NCBI GenBank assembly: GCA_016630905.1
Contig: WBMQ01000002.1
Location: 930,001 to 994,000, forward strand
Source of the DNA: Capillidium heterosporum
Taxonomy: Eukaryota; Entomophthoromycota; Entomophthoromycetes; Entomophthorales; Capillidiaceae
Direction: 5' to 3'
Length of the DNA stretch: 64,000 bases
The notes beneath the pieces were generated by a model. It saw only the letters and a list, made by a program, of their open reading frames with translations, did no database searches and was not told the DNA's origin. Made by a program: the position numbers and the translations under genes. Of the stretch, positions 55,441 to 64,000 are shown piece after piece (the first letter of the stretch is position 1; every line of letters starts with the position of its first letter).

Positions 55441-56591
55441 CTAATTCAAAACGCGCATAGCCATCTCGAACCTACGGCAACGAAAAAAGAAACCATCAAT
55501 ACAAATAATCAAAAATATAAACTTACCCTAAGAAAGTAGCGGCATTAGCAGGTGCAGCACGTAAAATACAAGGTACGAATCCTTTGAAGAAGCCACGTGC
55601 CCCCTCGTTGGCCATAATTTGCTTACAACAAGAAACTACACTCTCGTATTTCATAGTGCTCTTCGTTAATCCATCGGTCTGGAACTTTGATTTTACAACA
55701 TCGATAGGGAAAGCCAAGATCCACATCGAATAACCAGCCAATGCACCGAACTGACAAACCTGTAGGCTAGACAACTCGTCCCTCTTCTTGTTCTGCTGCT
55801 GCATAGCGTTCTGAACCAGATACTCGTAGGTAGCAAAATAAGCTCCGTATCCGAGGAACTCTCTAGCTAAAGTAGGTACCTGACCACGGTAGATACCTTT
55901 CAAACCATGGCTTTGGTAGATCTGCTTTATGCAGTCCAAAGGTCCTTTGAACTGGGCGTTGTTGCTGGTTTGGGCTTGTAAGCGGATACGGATATGTTCG
56001 ACTGGGCCTAATATTTTACAAAATGATTGGTTGCTGACCTATGTTTATAAAATACCTGATACTATAGAGTTGGCGACACCTGAACCGGCACCAGCGATGA
56101 AGAGTTGAGCTGAATTCAACCTACTGGGGTTCGAGTTACCAGCCTTTTGGTTCTGTACCGTGTAGTAGCGTTTAAAGTTCTCCAAGGCAAAGAATTGGAT
56201 ACTGACACATAGACCGATGCCTACTAAAGGAGTGGCGGTGCCCTTGTAGAAACCTTTAAAACCTTCCTCCTTGAAGGTCTTTACAACGCAGTCCATAGGT
56301 CCAGCGAACTTGGGCAGCTCACCCGGTTTGGGGAGGGGTTGAGTTTGGAGGCGCTATATCATTAAACAAAAGTGAAAATTTTATAAATGTATATATAATT
56401 AGTTACTTACCACCTTGACGGTGTCGAAAGGCTATAAGCAAATGATAACAAACAATAAAATATCTTATAAGTATATGTAAACAACAAAATAAAATTACTT
56501 GACCAGCCAGAACCTGGAATATACCACCTACTGAGCCAGCCGTACAATCCTTAACTGCCCTAACGAAACTACTGCTATCTTCCTTACTCAT
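55441..56591 (-). CDS. mitochondrial carrier, YMC1/YMC2-like
   Basis: Five exons: 56591-56499, 56431-56411 (a 21-nt micro-exon), 56353-56056, 56007-55527 and 55471-55441; introns 67, 57, 48 and 55 nt; 307 aa, in frame throughout. Start MSKEDSSSFVRAV at 56591. The three mitochondrial-carrier repeats show PFDTVKVRLQTQP, PVEHIRIRLQAQT and PIDVVKSKFQTD. The stretches GGIFQVLAGQPFDT, FKGPLDCIKQI and RAAPANAATFLGFEMAMRVLN match yeast Ymc1/Ymc2 better than the carnitine or ornithine carriers. These inner-membrane proteins are linked to glycine/glutamate metabolism in yeast; the substrate here is inferred. The signature PFDTVKV is encoded entirely by the micro-exon. Confidence 0.88.
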
Positions 56592-57277
56592 ACCGGCAAA
56601 AGAGACAAAGCTACCAGCCCCTTCCCATTTTTTACTTTGGATAATTTTCGAAATTTTTTGGTTAGGGACCTTATCAAATTTGAGTGGAAAATTGAATAGG
56701 GATACCAAATATAGCTATGTTTAGCAAATCTAGAAGGAGGGGTCAAGATGACTCTTAGATAAAGGTAGGATAAGATTTATATCTATATTATGCTTTCGAT
56801 AGTGTAGGTTTAGAGGATTTATTGGTGAGGAAGTAGGGTGTCTTTTGATATAGTTTTTTCCCATAAGCTTATCATATAAAGCTTATGTAGTGACAGAGCT
56901 GCACGCTGTAAAGTAGATATGGTAGGGTTACTCTATTGTCCACAAGAGCTTGACGTCAAAATACAATTTGACTTAGTTTAGGAAATAGATTTTACTTAAC
57001 AAATTTTCAATGAGATTAGATGCATATCAGTAAACTATTGTAACCTGGTACTTTTAAATAAACAACATTTAGATAAGCTAGTTAACCTCCAAGTTGCTAT
57101 AACTGATATATGATATTTAACTACACCTCAAAGCATATAAATATATAAACTTACACCGCTATCAGCACAAAAAATATATTTACTAGAATTTAACTTATTA
57201 GTGTTTGACCATCAAATAGTTCTAAGCTCATCTGATGCAAAATAGAAGAGGAGTACGAAGGTGATGGAAAGGAAAGG
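56592..57277. other. intergenic region between the carrier and OPT transporter 2
   Basis: AT-rich, about 690 bp. The frame upstream of the carrier ATG stays open to about 56708 without another ATG. Nothing else is recognised. Confidence 0.45.
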
Positions 57278-59311
57278 TTAGCAAGCGGCAGCCGACTTTA
57301 TACAACCAAAGGCAGTAGCAACTTTAGTTTGATCCATACCAGCGATGGTAAAAATGGCAGTAATTAAACCACCGATACCTTCACCAGCTACCATTCCCGA
57401 AGAAACTGAGACGAAGTACAGTTTGTGGCTTGCCGGGTGCACCTTCTCCCAGATGACGGCGCTTACCGCCCCAATCAACAATCCGAAACTGACCGCTGAA
57501 CCAGGTAGAGCAAAGGCCATACCGAAGATGGCCATGTTGGGAATAAACTTGGCGTATTTCTTGAACAAAGTAGTCCTCAAAATGGTAATGACAAAAGTAA
57601 CAAGGAACCCAACTAATAGAGCAATCCTGCACGAGTAGGGGATCAACTTGACACCGTCTAGGGCCAAAGCATTGGTTATGAACTCCCAAGCTAGAACTCC
57701 CGGTAAGCTAAAGGGACAAGTATCAGAAAGGGGAGCTATTGTCTTATCGTTGATGCAGGGATAGGCTTTGGCGAAGACATAGAAGATGGCAACCGAGACG
57801 AAAATACCGGGGATAGTGGCGATAACTTGGGCATAGAACTGGGAACGGGGGGATGCCTTGAGTATATGACCCGTCTTCAGATCTCCGACCATCTCGGTAG
57901 CTTGGGTAGTGCTTACGGCAGTTAAGGCACCGGCTAACAAGTTGCTGGTGAAGCTTAGGGTAGGAGTGGAGGAGGGGATACCCGAGAATATGACTTGAGT
58001 TCCCTTGGCCAAGGTATTGCCGGGATTGATGAAGGTCTCACCGTAAATCTGGCAGGCTACGTACGAAAGGATGAAGCTGAGGATGCAGGCCAGGATAGTA
58101 AGGCCAACGTGGATGTCAAAGTAGAAGTGGTAGGTCAAAATGGTAAAGACAATTGAGACAATTAGTCCCGAAGCCCACATCCAAGTAGGGATTTGATCCT
58201 TGGCATGGACGGGGTCTTTGTTGTCGTAGACCACGGTATTCATAGGGGATAGAGATGGAACAACACGTAAGATGTAGTTATTGTAGACGTGAGTGATGGG
58301 GTCACGTAGGGAGCCGAAGATAGACTTGTAGTTGAGGAGCAGCTCCGTGATACTGGCTGTCAACATGATGACTACTCCTACCCACAAGTTCCAATTCTGG
58401 ACGGTTACTTCATTGGGGACACTGCCCAAGACACTTTTCTTATAGACGTCGTTACCGTAATAGAACAGACAAGGTGCTATGATACCCCAAGCTACGATAG
58501 TACCGGCAAACATGGATGCAGCGACGTTCAATCCGGCGGTCATACCAATACCGATGTAGGCGGGTGAGGGCTGGATGTGCCATCTGAACATAGTGTCGAT
58601 GTCGATAAAGGGCTTGAAGCTGGCAGCATATCCGATCCAGTAGATGATATGGATGTCGAACAAAAAGGGTACAAAGTACACGAATACCTTGTAAAGAATG
58701 GCAGCCGATAACGTATACACTAGGGCCAAAGTTTGCTTGCGGGGAATGCCGTCTTTACCGGTATGTAACTTGTTGATCATATGAGCGGCAGCTGATGGAC
58801 CAGGGAAGGCGAGCTCTTGCTGAATGACAAAGTAAGAGCGCATGGGCACGGCAAAGAACATACCGAAGAAAGACGCCCCGATCATCCAGCAGAACATGGC
58901 ACCCCAGGCCTGGTCGATCGACTCGATGATCTTGCTACGGAATAAAACTGGGATAGGTCCATTGAAGGCGGTTGAGAGGAGTCCAGTTGCGGTAGCTGCC
59001 GTCTGGATGGAGCAGTTCTCGCGTATGCCTAACTTGCCGCCACCTAGGAAGTGAGGTAAAGGTTCCATCAACTTACCGATACCGTACCCTAAGATGGAGC
59101 CGAAGAAGCAGGCGTAGAAACCTAGACCGGTCTTGTACCCGAGGTACAAGTTACTGGCCGACATGATACACCCTAAGAAAGTTCCGATGACAATTGAACG
59201 TACCGTCAGTTGGTAGTCAACTTCGTCGATAATCTCCTCCTCCTCCGGATGGCTTAGGACTTTGAGTTCGTACTGGTCTTTATTATCAAATGTTTTGTCG
59301 TCGATTCCCAT
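57278..59311 (-). CDS. OPT-superfamily transporter, paralogue 2
   Basis: Single exon, intact, 677 aa, ATG at 59311 (MGIDDKTFDNKDQYE). It is closely similar to paralogue 1 along the whole length apart from the first 20 or so residues and the loop around residues 545-580, so the pair arose by duplication. Family marks: LTVRSIVIGTFLGCIMSASN, GGGKLGIRENCSIQTAATATG, FPGPSAAAHMINKLHTGKDG, DPVHAKDQIPTWMWASGLIV, NPGNTLAKGTQVIFSG, TEMVGDLKTGHILKASPRS, and VAGEGIGGLITAIFT near the end. About 15 membrane segments are expected at the plasma membrane; cargo is a peptide or metal-chelate, unknown. Its intact reading at WASGLIVSIV is the reference that reveals the frame break in paralogue 1. Confidence 0.9.
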   Translation of the reverse strand: MGIDDKTFDNKDQYELKVLSHPEEEEIIDEVDYQLTVRSIVIGTFLGCIMSASNLYLGYKTGLGFYACFFGSILGYGIGKLMEPLPHFLGGGKLGIRENCSIQTAATATGLLSTAFNGPIPVLFRSKIIESIDQAWGAMFCWMIGASFFGMFFAVPMRSYFVIQQELAFPGPSAAAHMINKLHTGKDGIPRKQTLALVYTLSAAILYKVFVYFVPFLFDIHIIYWIGYAASFKPFIDIDTMFRWHIQPSPAYIGIGMTAGLNVAASMFAGTIVAWGIIAPCLFYYGNDVYKKSVLGSVPNEVTVQNWNLWVGVVIMLTASITELLLNYKSIFGSLRDPITHVYNNYILRVVPSLSPMNTVVYDNKDPVHAKDQIPTWMWASGLIVSIVFTILTYHFYFDIHVGLTILACILSFILSYVACQIYGETFINPGNTLAKGTQVIFSGIPSSTPTLSFTSNLLAGALTAVSTTQATEMVGDLKTGHILKASPRSQFYAQVIATIPGIFVSVAIFYVFAKAYPCINDKTIAPLSDTCPFSLPGVLAWEFITNALALDGVKLIPYSCRIALLVGFLVTFVITILRTTLFKKYAKFIPNMAIFGMAFALPGSAVSFGLLIGAVSAVIWEKVHPASHKLYFVSVSSGMVAGEGIGGLITAIFTIAGMDQTKVATAFGCIKSAAAC

Positions 59312-60853
59312 AACTTGTAAACGTTGGATCTACAAATATAAATGTGATGTTCGTTAAAAATGTTTGTATTTAGGTTTGAGTTTGGAAAAGCAAAAGAAGT
59401 AGATTTCAATTTGTCCTTATTTATAAGCTATTGAGTCGAGTTTGTTTATTGCAGTAAAGCAACAAAGTTCAGAATTTCTATTCGATACAAGCTGTTCATA
59501 AAGTCCAAGACCTTTTTTAAATCAAGTATACGGTTTCACCTTGAACTTTTAGGAACATATCAACCTGTTTCTTAATAGACATTACTAATGAGTGCTATTG
59601 GCTACAAATGGTAGTATCGGTTATACCTCTAGAGTAGGCGTAGTTATCTTGCACTAGACTTTTGGATGTTGTTTAGTTCCAAACTAATTGCTTTATTCCT
59701 ATAGCTAAGCATATAGAAAATAAGTAAATATTCTCAAACAGCCTACTTTTGAAAGTTAAAAGCGCAAAGAATATGCAGATACCCCTTCGAAATGAAATTA
59801 GTGGATAGGTCACGCATCCACCACGTCGTATAATCTGTCTATGTTTCATTTCTATTTGATCTACTTTGGGTATCGTACTAAAAATATGTCCAATCAGTCT
59901 GATCGGAAGTTATTTTAGAAGATAAACAAGTTGATGGATTTCTATAAAAGTTAAGTTATATTTGTTCTACATACTCAGTTTTTCGATACTTTCTCTACCT
60001 TTTCATGTAATATTGAGGGTTCGAATTTAGCCATATTGAGCTTGTTTGTAGGTTAATCAGTAAAGGAGGTTTTGACGGAGCTTTCGAGTGTAGCTCTAAC
60101 GATAAATATTCACTGCATCGTTAAGGGTTTTAGATTGATAGGGTTGCTACCATAGTAGTTTGAAGGCTATTGGAATCTGTTTTCTTTCTAGACTGATTTG
60201 TTTGATGTATTATATGTACTAAAGTGTGACCATACCTTGCTTTATAATACTAAAATGAAGTATATTTCAATAGCAAAACAGGTTTGTATTTACCATTTTT
60301 TGTCCATTCTCAATGCTAGGATTATTTATACATCCAAGTACTTCCATTCGAATAAATTAATGTACTTGAAAAAACTTTGACTAGTAAATCCTATACAGCT
60401 AAATTCTCATATTTTGAAAGTAATGGTATTATACTTTCATGATGATGAGATATAGAAGCTATATCAATGTCGGCTATATTGAGTATAATTAGGGTGTTTC
60501 AAACATACTAGAGATATATATAAACTGATCATCGCCTTTCGAAACTGTGAGTGCAAATTTGAAGTTAGAAACTCAAAGCACTCGCCTAACTTATTCGATG
60601 TATAAGCTTATCTTGGGATGAAAAGATAAACACCAAGGCTCACTTCATAGTGCTATTATATAGTTGAAATATGAAATGCCTTTTACCCAAATATAATATG
60701 TTGGCGGAAATTTCAATATGGCTGCATTTCTATCCAAACGTATACTTAAAATGTAAAGATGCTAGAGCATCCAAATAAAAATGAACTCACATCTAAAATC
60801 TATAAAACTGTTTATTATCTTTTACTCATCTCACATCCTAGTGAAAGAATCTT
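59312..60853. other. AT-rich intergenic region
   Basis: Promoter side of OPT2 and 3' flank of RRP5. The small open frame at 60198-60380 looks like chance. No element is recognised. Confidence 0.5.
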
Positions 60854-63800
60854 CTAAATTCCATTCAAGTTCTCGATATACTCCACTGCCATACCCTTGA
60901 CATGGTCGACCTTGTGTTCATCGCCAAACTCCCCTTCAAACTTCAGGTATTTCTTAAACAAGCCTTTGACTTGGTTGGGTTTCAAGCCTTTACCATTGCT
61001 TATGCTGTTCAAAGTGCGATCAAAGATCCGGCGTATCCGATCGTAGTCACCGATGGCACCAGCTCCATACTTGATCTCTAAATCTACGTAGACGTTGATG
61101 AGGTCGGTACGTTTGGGATAGGTGGCCAAGATACCTTCAAATAGGGTACGGGCTCGCTCCAAGTTGGAGGCTTGGAACTCCATGCTGGCGAACTTCAACG
61201 TCACTTTGAGATGCTTACGTTTGGGTAGGGCTTTAATGGCACGAGGTAAAACAGCCTTGAATTGGTTATTGGATGAAGGCCCTAGGTCTAAGTAATGTTG
61301 GCCTAAAGCTAGCCACACCTTGCACGAAGTGTTGAACTTTTTGCACATGACCAACAAAGTTGCCTCCGCCTTTTCAGTATGCTGGTTGGCATTGTAAATA
61401 CTAGCCAAGCGTAGTCCGAGGTGCTTAGGCTTGTTGACTTCGAACTTAGCCTTGTCGTAATAAGCATCCAAACTGTCCAGGTCTCCAAATTTCATCTCCA
61501 AGTTCAATCTAGCAACGTGGACGTTGAACCGTTCCTGCTCCTGGTTCAGATCGATAGTAGCCAGCGCCTTAGCCGATACCTTACGAGCGATTTCGATCTC
61601 ACGAAGTTGGAGATGGTAGGCCATGTAGCTGATCCACAGGTATGAAGAGTTGGGTGAGGTCAGTAGCAAACGTTCAAAATCCTGAGGGGACTGTGGGGCT
61701 GTCGAGTCGAGATCGGCCGTGATATCTTTGGGCAGCCTGCGGCTAATCTTGGTTTTGGTCGGAGGTTCGTTGGAAGTATCTGAGCTGGTTGTGGCCTTAA
61801 TCTTACGCTTGGAGCTAAGGGTTGATTGTTCATCCTCAGAGTCTGAGAGCTGGAGGGATTCTTGAGCGAGGTTGAGGGATTGAGTTGGTGTACTGTACTT
61901 GATGGCCAAGGGCTCTTCCTCTTCGTCCTCACTTTCCAGCTCTAGTCCTTCAAGGTCAGCAGTAGCTGAATTGTCAATATCCACTTCGAACTCATCGTCA
62001 GTATCCTCATCTTCTTTTACATCTTCCTCGTCATCGGTGTCGTGGCTTACCGGTTCACCTTCGCTATCCTCCTCCTCTTTAACCTCCCCTTCCTTTTTTG
62101 TATCTTCCAGTTTGAGGCTACCAGTCTTAAGTGCCTTAGGCAGCAATGTGACATGGATATCCTGATCCTTAGCTTTCATATCGAGAAGCTGTACACTTAG
62201 CACCTTTCCGACTGCAAACTGCAGATTAAGATCCTTGATCTGTGAAGGAATCTGCTGAGTGGTACAGAAGGCGCTCTGCCTAGTTTCTACCAGCTCGAGT
62301 TTGAGACCGGAATTGGTAACCTTCTTGACTACGGCATTGACCACCTTGGATTTGTTGAAGGTGGCAACGTGAATTTTGTTGAAAGGAACAATCTTTAACA
62401 ACTGTAAACTAGGTTCTGGGTGCTTGGCTAGCAATTTGAATGAGCCTACGTTGCCTACCTTGCACTGGTGGTGACGTCCGGTATCGAATTTACTTTTAGC
62501 AGGAACTTTGACGGTTAGTTTGGGTCCGAACATAGCCTCGATCTCTTTGTTGCCAACTTTGGTCAAGAAGCCGCGCAAGATAGTACCTACTTCGATATCG
62601 GTGAAGTTGTCGGGGACCAAGTCGATTAGGTTGGCATTGGGAGAACGTAAGCTGAGTTGAACAGTTCCGTCATCTTCGACTGACGTGATGGTAGCAACTA
62701 TAAGCTGGAAGCTGTAGAGGTCGGGCTGATCCAAGAAGCTATCGTTCACTTGGGTACGGTGCAATACACCTTTAGGGATCTTAGCAGCACTGTCTCCACC
62801 GATATAAGGGGTAGGTAGTCCTAGATCCAAAGTCCAAGACTTTGAGAACTTGGGGTTGGTGACTCTAGCGACTATTTGAGTTCCAACTACATAGTCACTA
62901 AGCTGACGTTTGGGTGCCGGGTAGTTCAAGGTACCTTCGCTTAAATCTATAGGTGCGTTGAGGATCGACAGCTTGGTTACTTTCTTGTTACTGGTGTTGA
63001 TAGCGCACTCGACAGCCATCCCCACTTTAAACAGGGTTTTGAAGTTGTTGATGATATGCAAATCGCTAGAAATATCTAAGGGGCTAACGACTCCGGTTAA
63101 CTTTGAAGTTATACGCACCAGCAATCCTGTATCACCCACTTCCTTGACAAAGCCAATCACGGTATCACCAACCTGGAATCTGGGACGCAAGCTCATTTTC
63201 AAGATGCTTAAATCACTAGAACCTACGATGGAAGGCTTACCGGTTACCGTTATTCGGAGCTTCTTGTCAGTATCACTGTCCTTAGTTTTGGTGTTGGATT
63301 TGACGATACTTGTAACCTTGAATTGCATCGCCTTCAGCCTATCCAACTTACCGAAGGGATTTCTAGGGTTGGGAATATCAAAGTAGTTGTCGAAAATGTC
63401 GGTAAAGAAGGCAGTAGCTTGTAGTCCAAGAGTGGGTAGGTTTACCTTCAAACGTAAAGTATCCCCACATGCATTCTTCATAAAACCTTCGACGACATCA
63501 CCAAACTGTAACCCAAGATTGGGTTTCAAACTGTTTGAAGTTAGTTGTTCAGCTGGGAAGGGATTACTAGCTAATCGACCCAGGATCCTTAATTCACCAC
63601 GGTGTAGATAAGTCAGGTGGATATTCACGACAAGTTGGACTTGGAAGAGAGTAGGATTGGGAGTACGATGGTTGAAAGTTTGTAGAGGCAGGTAGATGAT
63701 GGCGTTGTCGAACTGGGGTAACGAAGCTATTAAAAAGCTACTGTGGACGTGCTCAACGACAGCAGGTATAGGTTCACTACTACCAATCAAAGTTTTCAGT

Positions 63801-64000
63801 TGGTCAAAAGTACTGTCATTTACGGCTGGTGCAACCTGCGATAGTTCCTCAACCTTGGAAATATCGGTCAGTTCCTTACGGGCCGATAAAATCATAGTCC
63901 CATTCTCAGGATCAAAATCCAAAAACCGGCAGTCGATTGACGCTCCGTCTTTTGCCTTTGTCTTACCGATTTGCTGAATATTTATGGTGGCATCGGATTT
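60854..64000 (-). CDS. RRP5: RRP5 ribosome-biogenesis factor (C-terminal part; 5' end outside window)
   Basis: The frame is open from the window edge (64000) to the stop at 60854, about 1048 aa visible of a protein usually near 1700, so the N-terminal S1 domains lie beyond the window. Visible are several S1 RNA-binding repeats (for example PRFQVGDTVIGFVKEVGDTGLLVRI and DIEVGTILRGFLTKVGN). A strongly acidic linker follows (about nt 61900-62090, Asp/Glu runs), then a second acidic Ser patch and a basic KRKIK stretch. Last come the C-terminal HAT/TPR-like helices beginning DFERLLLTSPNSSYLWISYMAYHLQ and ending near KYLKFEGEFGD. RRP5 is a nucleolar scaffold for both 40S and 60S pre-rRNA cleavage. 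No introns or frame breaks occur in this 3.1 kb. Confidence 0.93.
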   Translation of the reverse strand, partial: KSDATINIQQIGKTKAKDGASIDCRFLDFDPENGTMILSARKELTDISKVEELSQVAPAVNDSTFDQLKTLIGSSEPIPAVVEHVHSSFLIASLPQFDNAIIYLPLQTFNHRTPNPTLFQVQLVVNIHLTYLHRGELRILGRLASNPFPAEQLTSNSLKPNLGLQFGDVVEGFMKNACGDTLRLKVNLPTLGLQATAFFTDIFDNYFDIPNPRNPFGKLDRLKAMQFKVTSIVKSNTKTKDSDTDKKLRITVTGKPSIVGSSDLSILKMSLRPRFQVGDTVIGFVKEVGDTGLLVRITSKLTGVVSPLDISSDLHIINNFKTLFKVGMAVECAINTSNKKVTKLSILNAPIDLSEGTLNYPAPKRQLSDYVVGTQIVARVTNPKFSKSWTLDLGLPTPYIGGDSAAKIPKGVLHRTQVNDSFLDQPDLYSFQLIVATITSVEDDGTVQLSLRSPNANLIDLVPDNFTDIEVGTILRGFLTKVGNKEIEAMFGPKLTVKVPAKSKFDTGRHHQCKVGNVGSFKLLAKHPEPSLQLLKIVPFNKIHVATFNKSKVVNAVVKKVTNSGLKLELVETRQSAFCTTQQIPSQIKDLNLQFAVGKVLSVQLLDMKAKDQDIHVTLLPKALKTGSLKLEDTKKEGEVKEEEDSEGEPVSHDTDDEEDVKEDEDTDDEFEVDIDNSATADLEGLELESEDEEEEPLAIKYSTPTQSLNLAQESLQLSDSEDEQSTLSSKRKIKATTSSDTSNEPPTKTKISRRLPKDITADLDSTAPQSPQDFERLLLTSPNSSYLWISYMAYHLQLREIEIARKVSAKALATIDLNQEQERFNVHVARLNLEMKFGDLDSLDAYYDKAKFEVNKPKHLGLRLASIYNANQHTEKAEATLLVMCKKFNTSCKVWLALGQHYLDLGPSSNNQFKAVLPRAIKALPKRKHLKVTLKFASMEFQASNLERARTLFEGILATYPKRTDLINVYVDLEIKYGAGAIGDYDRIRRIFDRTLNSISNGKGLKPNQVKGLFKKYLKFEGEFGDEHKVDHVKGMAVEYIENLNGI

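Noticed and set aside
60000-60030. tRNA-like T-loop (GGGTTCGAAT)
   Set aside because: Flanking bases do not form the T-stem and no cloverleaf could be drawn; no tRNA or rRNA gene was found in the window.
1-64000. CRISPR array, bacterial operon or prophage signals
   Set aside because: Spliced genes, fungal protein families and long AT-rich spacers show eukaryotic DNA; no regularly spaced repeats were seen.

Overview
This is nuclear DNA from a fungus. The gene set includes a fungus-type Zn2Cys6 regulator with a fungal_trans-like region, the fungal mitoribosome protein mL58/Mrpl20, a YMC-type mitochondrial carrier, RPO41, SEC1 and RRP5. Genes are compact and lie in very AT-rich spacers. I placed 31 introns, almost all 37-85 nt. 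Every donor begins GTA and acceptors are mostly TAG. The lineage cannot be fixed from sequence alone. The family of 7TM receptors and the ZCCHC9 and PRKRIP1 orthologues would suit an early-diverging fungus, but that is inference.

Layout. 0-9.3 kb: the 3' end of a gene with a His-rich tail (+), a bHLH regulator (+), a GPH/SUT-type sugar transporter (-) and a secreted His-rich tandem-repeat protein (-). 9.3-13.9 kb: gene-poor, with a decayed Ty1/copia reverse-transcriptase relic. 13.9-19.6 kb: three paralogous 7TM receptors (+,+,-); a fourth lies at 49-50 kb (-). 20.9-31.3 kb: ZCCHC9-like and PRKRIP1-like RNA-biology proteins, a small secreted protein, a C2H2 factor, a divergent mL58 / CDP-alcohol phosphotransferase pair and a Zn2Cys6 factor. 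32.7-43.4 kb: GlnRS (-), mitochondrial RNA polymerase (-) and SEC1 (+). 44-59 kb: two OPT-superfamily transporters on opposite strands, with receptor 4, a small unknown gene and a YMC-like carrier between them. 60.9-64 kb: the C-terminal two thirds or so of RRP5, running off the window.

Most genes are unlinked housekeeping functions. The coherent accessory theme is sensing and uptake at the cell surface: four receptors, two OPT transporters, a sugar transporter and secreted His-rich proteins. Two observations stand out. (1) Three of the four receptor genes share an 18-bp same-strand element 110-140 bp upstream of the start codon, and all four share a conserved cytosolic tail ending in a hydrophobic C-terminus. 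(2) Eleven single-base frame breaks interrupt eight otherwise conserved genes, including essential single-copy ones. Residual assembly indels are the simplest explanation, but the pattern deserves a direct check.
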